DNA of 64,000 nucleotides from Cornus controversa (taxonomy: Eukaryota > Streptophyta > Magnoliopsida > Cornales > Cornaceae): contig CM048846.1 in assembly GCA_026545225.1 (NCBI GenBank), positions 37,273,501 to 37,337,500 on the forward strand, given 5' to 3'. Shown here piece after piece: positions 24,466 to 37,800 of this stretch. Both the position numbers and the translations under genes were made by a program. A model generated the notes under the pieces. It searched no databases, was not told the origin of the DNA, and saw only the letters and a list, made by a program, of their open reading frames with translations. The first letter of the stretch is position 1, and each line of letters starts with the position of its first letter.

Positions 24466-24870
24466 ACATATTGCTAGTCTCTTAGCAATACGATATTACA
24501 AAAATGAAATTAACTATCTTATACAAAAGTTTAATCATGCTCAGTCATCAACTAGATAAAGGGCGATCATCCGTTCATTTCACATTTGGCAAATGCAACA
24601 AGTAGTACAGAACTATGTGGTCATTAGCAAAAATGGACTTCCACAAGCTATAAATAATCGACGGTCCCCACATGATGGCCAGTCCGAACAAACATACCAA
24701 TTCCGACCCCAAAATCCTCTTTGAAAAGTGAACATGCATTCTAACACGTGGCTTTTGTTATATTTGGAGAAAAAAAAGAACAAATCTGTTTTTAAGAGAA
24801 AAACTCATCGAAAACGCTCGACACAGCTGTTCATTATCACAAAACATTCATGATTGCTCATGTGCGGATG

Positions 24871-25030
24871 ACCGTGCAATGCTTAGCTCTTTTTGCTTTC
24901 TTGCAAGCCCATGTAGCGGCATTGGGCCAATGACTCCCAAACCAATTGGCTTTAGGGCATTAGGTGAAGAAGCACCCCTCGGACTTAATAACCGAGCTTA
25001 CAAGACGATGAGCGTAAGCAAGCCACCCGC
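24871..25030 (-). other. Conserved noncoding block, Athila-2
   Basis: On the plus strand it contains TGACTCCCAAACCAATTGGC and TTTAGGGCAT between CGTGCAATGC and the ACCGAGC segment. It is homologous to 12170-12320 and to both repeats at 59484-59800. Confidence 0.7.
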
Positions 25031-25551
25031 TTATTATTGCTCAACCTTGCACACTTAAACGCGAATATTCCCTGCTTTGAAGCATAGAAATTCGGTTTAT
25101 TGAGCGAGAAGGCTTATTGCAAATTTTTCTCTTTTTCTCAATTTTTTTTTTTTTTTACAACAACCGGAAGAACTTATTCTTTAAGTTGTTCAGATAAAAA
25201 CAGAAATTTACAAAATTCCCCATCAGACTTATACCCCGCAATTTAAAATGCATGTGTGCGAATTTGTGCGGTTAAGGACAAATTTAGGGCAAGAACCATA
25301 CGTGCTCGTATTTGGACAAAAATGTAGACCGTTCTAGCCTACTATATAGCTTGCAAAAGTGCGGGTATTTACAATGTTACAGTTCTTAACTACCTGCTGC
25401 ATTTACCTCGGACATTTATTCGAATGAACTTCCTTTAAAAAGAAAGCAATACATCATAGCAAGCATGCAAAATATCAAGAAACTGCTCTACAATGACACT
25501 CAATACTAAGACTGAACATTGCATGCATATGCAAGTGGTATAGCATACCGC

Positions 25552-25586
25552 ACCCCCAAACTTATATGCAACATTGTCCTCAATGT
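25552..25586 (-). other. Second polypurine tract and palindrome, Athila-2
   Basis: ACCCCCAAACTT and ACATTGTCCTCAATGT on the plus strand match the pair at 11607-11641. Confidence 0.8.
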
Positions 25587-26339
25587 TTGGACAAGAAGAA
25601 CAAGGAAAGAAGTTATCGGGATTGCAGAATGCGACAAAATGGTATTCCACAGTAGCAGTCATCCTGCAGATAAGAAAAACCTGCACAGAACACCAACTGG
25701 ATACCACGAGCATTAAAAGGAACAAAAAGTAGATAAATAGAACATAATAAAATAATTATGCACAAACGGACAATGTCAAGATCACTACATATCTAAGGGT
25801 CTGAACTGGTGTTTCCCAATTGTCTAAGAGGTCTATGCGATAAGATATTGACTATCCAGGCACGCTAACGTATAGCATGCAAAGGGGCTGCTTTTCTTTA
25901 TTACCGCCATACTGCGTTGAAGCAATCTCAACAGTATTGAGAATTTAAACCAGGCGGTAATAAACGGAAATGATCAACTGAATCGCATATAACAATTAGA
26001 CAAGTGGTACTACATACATAGTCAAAGTATAGAGAACAGATATATTGACAGAAAGCAAAAATAAAGACGGGAAAGATAACACATGGTATAACAGAAAAGA
26101 TGAATGTATTCCATAAATGTGAAAATGAGTTTAGTACAAAGTGTACATGCATCTGGAATACTCATAAAAAAAACTAAAAATGAAAGAAAACATGGCCAAC
26201 ATGGCCTATCAAACATAAAGAAAGAAAAATACAGAAAGTAAAGCATAAAGGACAAATAAAAGCAGCTACTCGAGGGCGGGTGGTGGTGGTGGTGGCTCGG
26301 TGGGAGTAGAGGTGGAGGTGGAAGCTCGTCCGGAAAGCA

Positions 26340-27483
26340 GGAACTACAGGTCCTGCCGGAAGGCACGGAACTCGTCTAAAATAGCCCTCTAACCCTATGC
26401 CAGAGATGAAATGTCCGTCCGAATGCCTGCCAGCTGACTCTGCGTCACCTGGACATGCTCATCAAAACCCTACTGGAGCCGCTCTACGTCAGCCGCCAGG
26501 CAGGAGTAGCCAGTTGCCAGGATTTCATACCGCTCTATAGCAATATCCATCTCCTCCTCCTCTATCTCCTCATCATCGGACCCATCCCCTGCAGGCTCTC
26601 CCTTCTCCATCTCCACCGGGGCATCCATATCTACATCGGCTGGTGGATCGCCTTGGTGGTCCTGTCGCTCTAAGTGTCGCCTCACCCGCTCCCACTGAGT
26701 AGATGTGAAGCGGGTGGGCGGTGCCAACTGAATGTCAGTATCACTGACCGGTATACTGGCACGACTAAGAAAAGCGGCGACCAGGAAAGGAAAGGGAAGC
26801 CGCCAGCTCGCTGATCGCCTCATCCTCTTGTTGACGAGGCCGTCCCAGACCTTGAACATCTGACCCCATACCAGCGACGGGACAGAAAACCACGTGCCCG
26901 TGTGGAAAGCGTAGAGGCAACGGAGGAGGTCGCCCCTACGCTCTGCCACATGCTGTAGGGGACACGCGTTCTTGATGAGAACGGTGTCCAGGAACCACAA
27001 TCTGCTTGGGCACATCGATTTGGACGTGCAATTATGACTAGGCATGGTAAACGCCCCGCCACACATGTCCATCACGATGGAGAATAGTGTCGAGTCTGCG
27101 GGAAGGGCGGCCCTGTAAAGCGGTCGACCGTCCTGGTCAACCATATCTGGTGGCTGCTGGTGAGGGACGCTGAGCATCCACGCAATCCGGCTCCGCGTAA
27201 TCGTCATGGTGCCCACGACCGTCTCTAATGTGTCCGGCACTGTGCAGGAGTAAGTCATGCGCTCGTAGAAGACCTGCACTAAGCGCTCGTGTGCCACGTC
27301 AGTGGGAGGCACACATAGTCGGTAGAGGCAATGCCTCCTGAGCTCGGCGACAGTCCACGCGCTGTCGGGACACGTCTCAAACTCTGTCAAATCAAAAATC
27401 TGCTCCGGGTGAAACTTCCGAGACCGGAAGGCTCGCCCGGGCACGTCTCGAACAGAACCGGGGGCATTCTTCACCCTCGCCAT
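26340..27483 (-). pseudogene. Athila-2 third reading frame (env-position protein)
   Basis: The frame starts MARVKNAPGSVRDVPGRAF at 27483 and stays open for more than 330 codons, with a damaged tail. It is closely similar to 9700-10863 and includes ACPLQHVAERRGDLLRC and PFPFLVAAFLSRASIPV. It keeps a longer open frame than the copy in the more complete Athila-1, although this element has lost its polymerase. Function is unknown. It resembles the plant transposon-associated protein of Athila elements (family knowledge, no search run). No membrane segment is evident, so an envelope role is not supported by sequence alone. Confidence 0.75.
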
Positions 27484-27497
27484 GATCTTAGAGCAGT

Positions 27498-27884
27498 CTG
27501 CACTTTATTCCAAAAATTACGTAAATACAAGATAAAATGAGTGAAATTCTAAACTAAGAATAAACTAAAAGAAGAAAAATGAAAATGAGGTCCTAGTCCA
27601 TGATGCTGACAAGAATTCAAAAAGTCGCTCTCAAAGAGGCAGCGCGAGCGGATGCAACCGAAACGAAGGGTCATGGTTGCAAATCATACAAAAAGCATTT
27701 GAAACAGAGAGAATGCAATATCTTACCCCTACATGAATTCCTACCCCCCGAAACCCGTAAAATCCCATTACGAATATCACAAATGCACCCATCCAACCCA
27801 ACATCAACTGTCTATGTTTATTACGCCGTAGAACTATCAAAAATAGTGAGAAAGTACGCAAAAATGTAGCCATGCATCACTTAC
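27498..27884 (-). other. Predicted leader intron, Athila-2 third frame
   Basis: The minus-strand donor GAG|GTAAGTG and acceptor GTGCAG|ACTGCTC are both conserved with 9299-9685, and both introns are 387 nt. Confidence 0.6.
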
Positions 27885-28117
27885 CTCAAGGTGAAGATGA
27901 TGCCCGGCACGAACAGAAGAAGACCCACTCGCAGCCGCGAAGAGAAGGACGTGAGTGTGCTCGCGGCGATCTCGGACTATGTAGAACGGCGGTGGATGAT
28001 CAGGAATGGAAGATCAAGCGCGGGATGGTGCTTGGAGAATCTCTTGATCGCTCGGAGAAGAGAAGGAAGTTGGACGATTTGAGGAAGAAATGTGGAAATG
28101 AGAGGGAAGCCCAACAG

Positions 28118-28128
28118 TTTAAATAAGA
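28118..28128 (-). promoter_or_regulatory. TATA-like box before the Athila-2 third frame
   Basis: GTTTAAATAAG on the plus strand reads CTTATTTAAAC on the minus strand, the same site as 9067-9077. It lies about 230 bp upstream of the predicted donor site. Confidence 0.5.
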
Positions 28129-28154
28129 CTTCGGCCCACGTGCAGGCATCGCGT

Positions 28155-28535
28155 GCATCTCGATTGATCGAGATGTGCATTTCGATCAATCAAGATTTTG
28201 ATTGATCAAAATCCCACTTCGATCAATCAAGATCAGCTTCGCTAAATCGAGATTTTTCCTTCGATCAATCAAGATTTATTCAATGAATCGAGATTTTATT
28301 TCGATCGATCGAGACGTTACTTCGATTGATCGAGATTTTACTTCGATCAATCGAAATCCCATTTTGATCAATCGAAATTTTGATCGATCGAAGACCTATC
28401 GAAGTGCTATCGAAGAATACTACCTCTCGGGACTTTGGATTTGGCAACTCTCTGCAATTTTTCGATCAATCGAGACTGAGATCTCGATCAATCGAAATCT
28501 CGATTGATCAAGATCTTGGTTTCGATTAATCGAGA
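28155..28535 (-). repeat. Internal TCGATTGATCGA motif cluster, Athila-2
   Basis: Some twenty degenerate copies of the palindromic word lie between the end of pol and the third-frame leader. The cluster matches 8697-9050 in position and type but differs in copy order. Confidence 0.9.
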
Positions 28536-28709
28536 CGCTCAAAAATAGCCAGCTTAAGTTTTGCTTTCATGGACTTGGACTTTTGGGACTTAGATACTAA
28601 ATTGCTTAGATACAAAACCTACTTTGGATTAAAAAGGGACATCATGGAAGCATGATAGCTACCATGGCTATGCCACCTTACACGTCTATGGCACGACGTC
28701 CGGATCGGC

Positions 28710-31343
28710 TCATGAGTCAAAATATACGGGATCCGTCAAAGTGACGACATCCACGTATTCGGTGGAAACTTGGTCATCCACACATACTTTTAAGCGATGC
28801 CCGTTTACTTTGAACAACGAGCCATCTTTCAAGTCCTTCAATTCCACCGCTCCGTGGGGAGCTACGAAATTAATCAACGGGGGAAAGGGGTCTCTAGGAA
28901 CTCTCCAATTAGGCACATCCATGACAGTAGTGACATCGAGCATTAAGTTGACTTCACATATGGATTGCTCAATGTCAAAATCGTCACAGTTGAAGTGATT
29001 TAGGCATGCCTCTAAAGGATCCTTGGAAAGAATAGAAGGAAGTGTTTCTTGAACAAGGTCTTCCACTACATCGACACAAAAGCACTCACTTTCGTCTTCG
29101 GATATGTGGTGGGAAGCATTGAAGATGTTCAAGCGGACTTTCATATTTCCGAAAGAGATGTCCATCACTCCGGTAAGGCAATTAACGCAAGCGTTTGCCG
29201 TGGCCAAGAATGGACGACCTAGAATGATAGGAATATGTTGATTCAAATTTTGGACCGGTTCCGTGTCAAGGACTATGAAGTCCACTGGAAAGTAGAATTT
29301 GTCCACTTGAATGATTACATCCTCAATTATGCCACGTGGTTGCTTCACCGAGCGGTCGGCAAGTTGCAACACAACCGTGGTATGCTTGAGTTCCCCCAAA
29401 CCTAGTTGTTGGTAAACTGAGAATGGAAGCAAATTGACACTAGCCCCTAAATCAAGAAGTGTCTTTTCAAAAGATTGATTTCCGATAGTGCACGAAATGG
29501 TCAGAGCACCCGGATCTTTGAATTTAGGAGGGGCTTGGTGTTGGAAAATGGAGCTTATGTGCTCAGTTAAGAGGACTTTCTTAGGAACATTATTCTTAGA
29601 TTTGCGCTTTTGGGTGCACAAGTCCTTCAAGAATTTAGCATAGGAGGGAATTTGCCGAATAGCATCAAGGAGAGGGAGATTGATCTTTACTTGTTTGAAG
29701 ATCTCCATCATGTCTTGGATTTTCTCTCCTTGCTTCCCAAAATGAGAAGGTTCCTTCAATCTTTGAGGAAAAGGAACCGGAGGTTCAAAAGAAGTGTCAA
29801 GATTTGGAATTGATGACGACACAACTTCACTTGCCTTTCCTTTTGGATTTAATGGGATGTTATGCACATTTGGATTTAACGGAAACAATTTTGGATTTAA
29901 TTGGGATTCTTTTGGATTTTTGGGTTGCTCTTGGAATTCTTTTCTCTCTTCCTCTCCTATCTTGGAATTGATGACTTTACCACTCCTTAAGGTGGTGATT
30001 GATTGAACTTACTCCGGAGGAACATTACAAGATGAAGATGATGGATCTTCAATCATATGAACACCCCTAGGATTTGCCACCGGTTGACTCGGCAACTTAC
30101 CTTCCTCCCTTCTATTCAAGGCATTAGCTAGTTTCCCGATTTGAGCTTCTAACCTAGCCATAGATTGAGCATTAGCTTCAAGCTTAGCGATTGATTGAGA
30201 ATGAGTTTGCAATAAGCGGGTATTAGCCTCAAGATTGCTTATCACTCTTTCTTCAAAGCCTTGGCTTCTCGAAGGAGGTGGTGGTTGTTGGTAATTGGAT
30301 CTTTGATGGTAAGGTTGAGGATTTGGCCTATATTGAGCCTGTTGAGATTGGGAATTGAAAGAATTTTGCCCTTAAAAAGAGGGACTTGATTCTTGAGGTT
30401 TCCATGAAAAAGTCGGATGGTTCTTGTAACCAGGATTGTACGTATTTGAATATGGATCATTCATTTGTTTAGAGTACAAGGCATTCGCTTGCTCTTGAGC
30501 ATAATCGGAAGATTGTCCGGCAATAGGACAATCTCGCACAAAGTGTGAGGTACTATAGCAAAACGAACATCTTTCCTGATTTTGAACAGGTTGGCTTAGA
30601 GTAGGCAGCCCATTTTTTATGATTAGGTCCATTTTTTGAGATAAGGCTTCTACTTGCATGGAAACCTCATCTACCCATGAAATTTTATGCACTCCTCTAC
30701 AAGGTTGGGTGGCCTTCCCTTTCCTAGTGGAGGAGCGTTGAGCTGAATTGTTGCTCAGGGTTTGAAAAAGTTTCCATGCCTCATCGGGGCTTTTCAAAAG
30801 GTATCCACCTCCACACGCGGAGTCTATCATTTGTCTATGTTGCTCACTCACCCCATCGTAAAAACTTTGCACTAGCTGCCATTTTGGGACAGCATGATGC
30901 GGACAAGATTTAAGAAGATCTTTTAATCTCTCCCACGTCTCATGAAATTGTTCTTGATCAATTTGGGTGAATCCGGTGATTGCTCTCCGAATATCACTCG
31001 TCTTTCCCATTGGGAAGTATTTTTTTAAGAACTCTATTTGCATCTTCACCCAAGAATGGATTGAGTTAGGTTCTAAGGAATTGAACCAACTTCTAGCTTT
31101 ATCTTTTAGAGAGAATGGGAACATACGCAGCTTTAGATCATCCTCCGTAAAGTGTGGTACACGAATAGTGGAACACACAGAAAGGAAGTAATCTAAGTGT
31201 CGGTACGGATCCTCATTAGGGAGACCATGGAAGCTATTAAGAAGATTGATGGTGGAGGACTTTATTTTGAATTGATTTGCTGCTACATCCGGAAATTGAA
31301 TACATGAAGGTACTTCAAATGTAGTCGGAAGGTAAAAGTCCAT
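28710..31343 (-). pseudogene. Athila-2 gag-protease region (fossil)
   Basis: It encodes an Athila-type Gag (HLDYFLSVCSTIRVPHF, WERLKDLLKSCPHH), a zinc knuckle CSFCYSTSHFVRDC and a protease with DLGASVNLLPFS. It ends with the short C-terminal tail normally found after integrase ([14 protein letters not shown]). Polymerase and integrase core domains are not present. A few breaks interrupt it. It is close to 2893-5560 of Athila-1, and the two clearly belong to one family. Confidence 0.88.
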
Positions 31344-31654
31344 ATATTACACGGAAGCAGTGGAAGTGACAAGGACCATCTACCTAGCATGCATTAATAG
31401 TAGAACAACACCTCAATACGAAAAATAAACAATAATATATACCCAAAAAAATGAATGAACTCAAACCCACTAATTTTAGATTTTATACTCACAAAGGGTT
31501 CCAACTTTAATCCTTTTAGATGCCCGCTATGTGGTATACCTAAAATCAAGAAATTTGAGAGATAAAAACAAGATATATACAAAAAGAATGAAAGAATTTC
31601 TAGCCTAAGAATTAAACCAGATTTAATCTTTCAATGGTGACAATTAAAACCGTA

Positions 31655-31673
31655 GTCCCCGGCAACGGCGTCA
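31655..31673 (-). other. Primer-binding site of Athila-2, tRNA-Asp type
   Basis: GTCCCCGGCAACGGCGTCA on the plus strand resembles the 3' end of tRNA-Asp. The minus-strand element therefore carries the complementary primer site next to its 5' LTR. Confidence 0.9.
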
Positions 31674-31679
31674 AAATTT

Positions 31680-33099
31680 TGATGTGGCTAAACTCGGATT
31701 ATATTGTAAGCTTAATTTTGCCCTTTTTATCAAAATATAATTTAACCACTCGCAAGAGCACGAATCTTTGTAGATAAGGTTCTATATAGAGGGTATCGAT
31801 CCCACGAGGACTAGTAGCAATTGTCTTAAAGAAAGATTAATTCCACTTTAATCCTAAAAACAAGGTTTTGAATTTTTGTTTATAAAACTATTGCATGAAT
31901 GTAATGACAATAAAAGTAAAGAGTTTAAAGTTAGGAGAGAGAACTAGGGTTGGTTTCCACCACTAGCCATTCACATGTTCATAATTGTAGCAAGCATGGG
32001 ATTCATAAATTAAATGCCTAACAATGTCATTAGGCTTGTGACCTCAATGACATATCAAAAGATCAATGTGTTTGTCCACCTATCATAATCCATCTTCAAC
32101 AAACATAGCTCTTCAACCTAACTAACTACCTAATTACCCTACTCTCTAAGTGAACCTACATGCATCCAAACTACCTTATCTTGGCATGGTTTATACAAAC
32201 AAACACAACACATTCATTTAAACACCATTATCTAGCCATCATTTGCACTTCTTGTGGAATATGCAAATGTTATGCACTCAAATGACAAAATCTACTCTAA
32301 GACAAGAATAAACTCCATATCAAATGAATATATAGAAGAAATGTATTAGTGTACATGATCACTAGGCTAAATAATCAACATTTAATTACAAATCCCCAAG
32401 TGCTACAAAAAGGAACAAGTTTACATAGCTAGTGGCTTCAACCACACCCTAGTAGAAGAGTTAGTTACTCATGGTTGCCTTGCACTCTTCCATTGATGAA
32501 GAAAGTGAAGCTTCTTGGTCTGGTTCAGCTTCTCCTCTTCCTCTCCCGAAGGTCTCTCCTTTGATAAAAATGTGTGTTGAGAGATATATGAGATATGTGG
32601 CTTTTTGGTGCTTTAAGGCTTCCTTTTTCAACCTTGGGGCCCACCATATATATATATATATCAATATATATATCCATTGTATCAAGAAGGTCCCCAAGGG
32701 TCTTGTTCAAGTCAGACAATCCCCCTAAGTAGTGCAAAAAGGAGGATTTTGTTGCAAGTGGGAAAGCAGGTGAGCAAGTGGGCAAGTGGCTTCTGCAGAA
32801 TCTCGATCAATCGAGATTGAATCTCGATTGATCGAGATTTCGATCAATCAAAATAAGATTTCGATCAATCAAAATCTCGATTGATCGAGATCAACATCTG
32901 GATTGATCGAGATGCCTTTGACTGCATTTCTGATTTTTGTTCTTCAGCTGCAAATAGCCTCAAACTTTGCTCCTTTCACTACAAGACCTACAAAACATCA
33001 AAAACACAAAAATACCGTAAACATATCTACGTAAACGAAAAAATGGAACTAACATATGCAATAAAGAGGGTTCAAATGCATAGAATTGAACACTTATCA
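31680..33099 (-). repeat. 5' LTR of Athila-2
   Basis: It is 1420 bp on the plus strand, from TGATGTGGCTAA to CACTTATCA, followed by the TTTGA TSD. Its palindromic array is at 32798-32915. Confidence 0.93.
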
Positions 33100-33385
33100 T
33101 TTGACTTTCACCGTTCACCCCCCAGGAGAAAGAGAGAATAGTTTGACAAACCATCATGTGTTAAGAGAGAGAAACAAAGGAAGAGAGAAAGTTAAAAGTC
33201 CTCTTGAACATAACTCTCTGTTTTATCAAAACAAAGGACAAATCACTTTAGAAAGTGATTGTATTTTGTCAAAACAGAGGACATATAGCTTGTAAAATGA
33301 TTTGTCGACTTTTGGTTTGTAAGTGAATTCTGTTAAAAGACGGTAAAACATTTTCCTCAAAAAATGATTTTTTTAAGATTACGTG

Positions 33386-34054
33386 TAGGGGGCAAATTGA
33401 ACACGAGACGAATTTAATGGGTTTGGGTTTGAAGTAAATCGACATGTTTAATAAATGGATTGACACAAACACGACACGTAGAAATTGTGTTGGATTTGAG
33501 TCTAAGTTGTCTAACCCGCGACACGATTATAACATGAGTTATTCATATATTCTTATTTTATTCAAACTTATATATACATAGTTATATACAATGCAATTGT
33601 TTGAAATCTATTTGTTTATTTATAGGACTGATGTAGGAATAAAATGCAATGATTAGATTGCTATGGTGCTTCTTAATTGTTAAATCGCCTTAGTGCGTTT
33701 TTAGGGTTTATATATAGATACAAAATTTATAATACAGTTTGATTTTAGAGTTTATGTATGTACTTTATTTTTTATATGATCTTTAAAGATATTTTTAAGG
33801 GGTGGAGAAACTTATATCATATAAGTTAAATGGATTAAAAATGTTATTAAACGAGTTGTGCCAATATAAGACATGTTTATTAAATAGGTTCCATGGGTCG
33901 ACACGTGTAACACATTTAATAAATGGGTTGAGTTAGTGTTGAGGGTATTTGACACAATTATTAAATAGGTCGTGTTAAGGTTGAGCTGTTTAATTGAATA
34001 CTCATCTATCTACACGACACGAACACTATACGAGAATATAAATTGTCACCCCTA
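33386..34054 (+). mobile_element. hAT-like non-autonomous element, copy B
   Basis: It is the duplicate of 15590-16260 with the same 8-bp flanks ATTACGTG and ATTATGTG. The left terminus is slightly eroded. Confidence 0.85.
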
Positions 34055-34517
34055 ATTATGTGTAACCAAACATCGAGAAATAAAGAAAATGGCTTTATAA
34101 TTTTAAAAGGGCACTTTTTTTTTGTTTAGATAAATACTCACATATCCTCAAATGCGTACATGAGACATTCAAAAGGATTTCTTATATTGAAGTTTGTCTG
34201 CAAAGCATTTCTATATGCTTTTAAAAATAGATAAATTACATTGATCTTTCCTGAAATTTGGTCCAATTACACACGACAGTCATGTTTGACGTTTATTATA
34301 CCGTGTCTCCTTGAGGTTAGATGCATGTTATCACCGAACCCCTCCCATTATCCTACTGTGAGCCCCATTAGCAATTTTTTTTTAAAATGACTCAATTGCC
34401 CTTTTCTTGTGTTAATAGATATTAATAACCTTGTGTCTTGACATGAAATAACAAAAATAACACCTACACAACGACTCAAATGTCCTAAAAAAACCTTTTA
34501 AGTTTTAATAGGGTTAT

Positions 34518-34699
34518 TGTTGTATAATATATAGATATATGTATATAAATAGTAGAATATAATTTGATATAGCAAGAGAAAGTGAAGATATATATTGAGA
34601 GAGAGAGCAGTAAGATACGAGAGAGTGAGAAGAGAAGGTGCAAAATATCTATCTTTTGGATAGATATACATGTATGTGTGTAAGAACCCACTTGCAACA
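34518..34699 (-). repeat. 3' LTR of the copia element
   Basis: It is 182 bp, against 267 bp for its partner at 39945-40211. The termini are TGTTGTATAATA and CTTGCAACA. Confidence 0.9.
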
Positions 34700-34879
34700 C
34701 TCCCCCTTGGGTTCATGACACTATAAAGAGTACAAGATTCTTGTGCACCTGAAAATGGTATTGCATATACAAGAACTGCCTCATTAAAACCTTGTCAAGA
34801 AAATCCAGTGGGATAAAACCTGATCGAAGGAAAAAGAGTGCAGTATGCTAATACCTTTTCAAACAAATTCTCCCCCTCA

Positions 34880-37800
34880 TCAGCATGAAAAACTTTTGAG
34901 TTGCCTTATTCTAATATTGTGAACCAATTTCTTGAATGTCATGGTAGGCAGAGCTTTAGTGAACAAGTATGCCAAATTATCACACAAACGAATTTGCTGA
35001 ACATCAATATCACCATTTTTCTGAAGCTCGTGAGTATAAAAGAATTTTGGTGAGATGTGCTTGGTTCTGTCTCCTTTGATATAGCATCCTTTGATTTGCG
35101 TAAGACATGCAGCATTATCTTCATATAATATCGTTGGGATATTATTTATTGAGGAGAGTCCACAGTTTTCTCGAATATGCTGTATCATAGATCTTAGCCA
35201 GACACACTCTCAGCTTGCTTCATGAACTGGGAGTATTTCAAAATGATTTGAAAAGGTTGTTGTCATTGTCTGTTTCATGGATCTCCATGATATAGCAGTG
35301 TCACCACAAGTAAATACATATCCTGTTTGTGATTGAGGTTTATGTGGATCAAAAAGATAACCTGCATCTGTATATCCAACTAACTGAAATTTTGATTTAT
35401 TTAAATAAAACAATCCCATATCAGTGGTCCCACGAAGATATCTCATTATATGCTTGACATCATTCCAATGTCTGCGGGTTGGTGTAGAATTGTACCGTGC
35501 CAGCAAGTTAACTAGAAAAGCTATGTTCGGTCGTGTGCAATTTGTGAGGTACATTTGTGCACCAATAGCACTCAAAAATGGAATTTCAGGACCAAGCAAT
35601 TCTTTATTATCTTCTCGAGAATAAAATGGATCTTTCTTTATATCAAGCAATCGGACGACCATTGGAGAACTTAATGGATGAGCTTTATCCATATAAAATT
35701 CCTTTAAAACTTTTTTTGTATATGTTGACTGATGGATAAGAATTTTGCTTGGTAAATGCTCAATTTGTAATCCGAGGCAAAATCTCATTTTTCCAAGCTC
35801 TTTCATTTTGAATTCTTTCTTTAAATAATCAGCAGTCGCAGTGAGCTTATCAGGAGTTCCCACGAGGTTTAAATCATCAACATATACTGCTATAATTGCA
35901 AATCCAGATCTTGATTTTTTAATGAAAATGCATGAATAGATTAGATTATTTACATATCCTTCTTTGATTAAGTACTCACTAAGGCGATTGCTCCACATGC
36001 ATCCAAACTGCTTTAATCGGTACAACGATCGTTGTAACTTAATTGAGTACATAGACAGTGGTTTTGAAGCTATTGCTTTAGGCATTTGAAATCCTTCAGG
36101 GATTTTTATATAAATATCACTATCAAGTGATCCATATAAATATGTTGTAACAACATCCATTAGATGCATATTCAGCCTTTCTATGACTGCCAAATTAATC
36201 AAGAATCAGAATGTAATTGCATCCATTACCGGAGAATATCTCTCCTCATAATCAATACTAGGCCTCTGTGAGAAACCTTGTGCCACTAAGCGGGCTTTGT
36301 ATCTCATAATTTTATTTTTCTCATTTCTTTTTCGTACAAATACTCATTTGTACCCTACAAGCTTGACACCTTCAGGTGTCTGGATTATCGGTCCAAATAC
36401 TTCAAGTTTTGCCAGTGAAGTTAATTCTGCCTATATTATCTCTTTCCATTTTGGCCAATCATTTTTGTGTCAACATTTGTCAACGTATTGAGGTTTTGGA
36501 TCTTCATTATCTCTTGCAATATCAAGAGCAACTGCAAAAGAGAATATGTTGTCGACAATAACTTCATTTCTATTCCGTCTCTTTGCATAATTTATTGATA
36601 TCTCATCATTTTCAGGTACGACTACCTCTTTTTATGCCTCATCAAGGGCTATCATTTCTTCAGGGGCTATTATTGCTCCCTTTGTAAGTATGGTCTCCTC
36701 AAGAGTGTTATATTCTTTATCTACTTTCTCTTGTACTTTCCTCTTTCGAGGAACAGTATCTTTTGCACCAATGGGTATCCCACGTTTTAGGCATGTTTTA
36801 GATGCATCTGCTGCACTACGTATAGATTGTCCAACTGGGACATCTATTCGTGCTAGGAAATTGGCCGCAGGGATATGAGATTGTATCACTTTATTTGTAT
36901 CAGTAAATGCATTTGGCAATTAATTTGCAATACCTTGCAAATGAATGATCCTCTTAACTTCAAGTTCTCTTTGATTTGTAGGAGGATCAAAATATGATAA
37001 TGCCGTGGCATTCCAAGTGATTCCATGCTGTTGTTCAAGCTGTGTTATTTCTCCCCCTAATGGTGGGAACACCACCTCATCAAAATGATAATTAGCAAAT
37101 CTTGCTTTAAACAAATCTCCTGTCATAGGTTCAAGATATCTAATGATAGATGGAAAGTCAAAACCTATATAAATTTCAAGTCTACGCTGAGGGCCTATTT
37201 TTGTTCGTTGTGGTGGTGTAATGGGCATAAAGACAAAACAACCAAAAACTCGTAAGTGAATGATATTTGGTTGTTGACCAACCATAAGTTGTAGAGGTGA
37301 AAAACTATGGTAAGCAGTTGGTCTAATACGAACTAATGATGTTGCATACAATATGGCATGTCCTTAGGCTGACACGGGGAGTTTTGTTTTCATAAGTAAT
37401 GGTCTGGCAATCAATTGAAGATATTTTATAAAAGATTCTGCTAGACCATTTTGAGTATGAGTGTGTGCAACAGGGTGTTCAACATTAGTGCCAATAGAAA
37501 AGCAATAGTCATTGAACGTTTTAGATGTAAATTCTCTGGCATTATCAAGACGAATTGCCTTGATTGGATAATCCGAGAATTGTGCTCATAAACGAATTGT
37601 TTGGGCCAAAAGTCTAGCAAATGCTACATTTCGAGTAGAAAGTAAACAAACATGGGACCATCGAGTTGAGGCATCAATTAAAATCATAAAATAATGAAAA
37701 GGTCCACATCATGGGTGAATAGGCCCACATACATCCCTGTGGATTCTTTGTAAGAAATCAGGGGATTCAAAAATAACTTTTGAAGGAGATGGCCTCACAA

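Larger units (their letters stand above)
23085..33099 (-). mobile_element. Shortened Athila-type element on the minus strand (Athila-2)
   Basis: It has TG...CA LTRs and the TSD TTTGA (23080-23084 and 33100-33104). The empty site is seen in copy A near 15225-15240. Reading from right to left it has a 5' LTR, an Asp primer site, gag, protease, the very end of pol, a motif array, the third reading frame with its leader intron, a 3' noncoding region, a polypurine tract and a 3' LTR. Reverse transcriptase, RNase H and integrase core are not present, so it is non-autonomous. The remaining coding parts have several breaks. The LTRs differ at roughly 1.6% of positions by eye, giving an age like that of Athila-1. 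Confidence 0.92.
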
